From Parvularcula marina (GTDB lineage: Bacteria > Pseudomonadota > Alphaproteobacteria > Caulobacterales > Parvularculaceae): a DNA stretch of 64,000 nt. The stretch covers positions 434,001-498,000 of the forward strand of contig NZ_QUQO01000001.1 in NCBI RefSeq assembly GCF_003399445.1, given 5' to 3'. Position numbers and translations under genes: made by a program. Of this stretch, positions 63,341 to 64,000 are shown one piece after another; the first letter of the stretch is position 1, and each line of letters starts with the position of its first letter. Under the pieces are notes generated by a model that saw nothing but the letters and a program-made list of their open reading frames with translations, made no database searches and was not told the origin of the DNA.

Positions 63341-63368
63341 ATAGGTCGGACATAAGAAATCCGACTAT
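63341..63368 (-). promoter_or_regulatory. Inverted repeat, candidate IscR operator
   Basis: ATAGGTCGGA (63341-63350) and TCCGACTAT (63360-63368) form an imperfect inverted repeat about 72-99 nt upstream of iscR. It covers the -10 box and most of the spacer of the promoter proposed below, the position expected of an autorepressor. Its ATAG...CTAT ends resemble the ATA...TAT ends of type I IscR sites. Confidence 0.5.
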
Positions 63369-63377
63369 AACGGTCAA
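63349..63377 (-). promoter_or_regulatory. Candidate sigma-70 promoter of the SUF operon
   Basis: Read leftward: TTGACC (63377-63372), a spacer of exactly 17 nt, then TATGTC (63354-63349). The -35 is close to consensus, the -10 is weaker. It is 80 nt upstream of the iscR start and is overlapped by an inverted repeat. Confidence 0.5.
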
Positions 63378-63424
63378 CTTTCTGCGGTGAAGTTTTTCAC
63401 CGCCTCTAACAGTCTGGACGGCGA

Positions 63425-64000
63425 ATGCCCGAGATTATTTTCAACGGTCCCGAGGGCCGGCTTGAAGGCCGCTATCAGCGCGCCAAAGAAGACAATGCGC
63501 CGATCGCGCTGATCCTTCATCCCCACCCCCAGTTCGGCGGGACGATGAACGACAAGATCACTTATGAAATGTACCACATGTTCGCGCGGCGCGGCTTTGC
63601 GGTAATGCGGTTCAATTTCCGCGGCGTCGGCAAGTCCGAGGGCGAATATGACCAGGGTCAGGGCGAGCTTTCCGATGCCGCCACAGCGCTCGATTATCTG
63701 CAGTCTCTAAACCCTGCGGCGCCATTCGCCTGGGTCGGCGGTTTTAGCTTTGGTGCCTATGTCGGCATGCAGCTCCTGATGCGGCGGCCGGAGATAGTCG
63801 GCTTCATTTCCGTGTCGGCAGCGGCGAATCTCTTTGACTTCTCTTTCCTTGCGCCCTGCCCGTCATCGGGTGTGGTTCTGCACGGCACGGGCGACAAGAT
63901 CTGCCCGCCCGAGCTGACCCGTGATGTCATGGCCAAGACCCGGACCCAGAAGGGCCGCCGGATCGAGTTCCAGACCATTGAAGGCGCCGATCACTTCTTC
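63425..64000 (+). CDS. Alpha/beta hydrolase, 3' end cut by window edge
   Basis: About 192 residues are visible of a cytosolic alpha/beta hydrolase of the short COG2945-like group. It has LHPHPQFGGTMNDK (oxyanion region), FNFRGVGKSEGEYDQGQGEL, the nucleophile elbow GGFSFGAYVGMQL, VLHGTGDKICPP with the likely catalytic Asp, and TIEGADHFF with the His near the window end. All triad residues are therefore visible and few residues are missing. It is divergent from iscR across 155 nt. Substrate unknown. Confidence 0.9.
   Translation, partial: MPEIIFNGPEGRLEGRYQRAKEDNAPIALILHPHPQFGGTMNDKITYEMYHMFARRGFAVMRFNFRGVGKSEGEYDQGQGELSDAATALDYLQSLNPAAPFAWVGGFSFGAYVGMQLLMRRPEIVGFISVSAAANLFDFSFLAPCPSSGVVLHGTGDKICPPELTRDVMAKTRTQKGRRIEFQTIEGADHFF

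Overview
This 64 kb window looks like chromosomal DNA of a GC-rich alphaproteobacterium. The evidence is a class I PHA synthase, a sucD-sucA-sucB block, a SUF operon headed by an IscR-type Rrf2 regulator whose cysteine spacing is of the alphaproteobacterial kind, a full CtrA-type site (TTAA-N7-TTAA), and many short lipoproteins. It fits Caulobacterales, Parvularculales or Hyphomonadaceae, but I cannot name a genus. I see no rRNA, tRNA, CRISPR array, insertion sequence, prophage or replication origin. Genes are tightly packed: no gene-free stretch exceeds 300 nt, and the longest (about 238 nt, 8619-8856) holds nothing I can identify.

Layout. 1-5400: partial homoserine dehydrogenase, a lipoprotein, PHA synthase with a histone-like tail, two small unknown genes behind a CtrA-type box, and a pirin. 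5400-15900: gltX, DUF1499, exported and membrane unknowns, a receiver-like protein, cystathionine gamma-synthase, two lipoprotein phosphoesterases, guaA and a coiled-coil protein. 15900-20170: an I78-type inhibitor, an exported amidohydrolase, an acyltransferase-SGNH protein and a DUF3617 protein, closed by a strong hairpin terminator. 20190-25750: TCA block sucD-sucA-sucB with no adjacent sucC. 25900-31050: an exported unknown, a histidine phosphatase, and a five-gene array of small bitopic membrane proteins containing an A-B-A-B tandem duplication and a fossil of a further copy. 31050-40150: prmC-prfA, TfoX-like, a two-motif aspartic protease with PDZ, DUF418 and DUF3592 membrane proteins, a glycosyltransferase, ispG, and a RodZ-like protein with a TonB-like C-terminus. 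40300-45130: a degenerate FAD-oxidase-like protein with TusA, a Sel1/peptidoglycan-binding protein with a beta-helix protein, and TerB. 45130-53750: an isolated rplK-rplA pair, a beta-lactamase-fold lipoprotein lacking its catalytic residues, alaS, lipocalin, a FemAB-like protein and small proteins. 53740-63270: a roughly 9.5 kb SUF operon of 14 coupled genes read leftward. 63425-end: the start of an alpha/beta hydrolase.

How they work together. The SUF operon is the most coherent system: IscR, an IscS-type and a SufS-type desulfurase, the SufBCD scaffold, SufT and an A-type carrier. Between them lie a cupin, an NTF2-like lipoprotein, a CX5R phosphatase-like protein, two small membrane proteins and a low-GC zinc-ribbon gene. 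The least explained system is the membrane-protein array at 27.4-31.0 kb. It has a shared membrane anchor, a shared SG...DYY core motif, translational coupling throughout, and signs of recent duplication and recombination. I count it as the best candidate for an undescribed system. Its function is not deducible from sequence.
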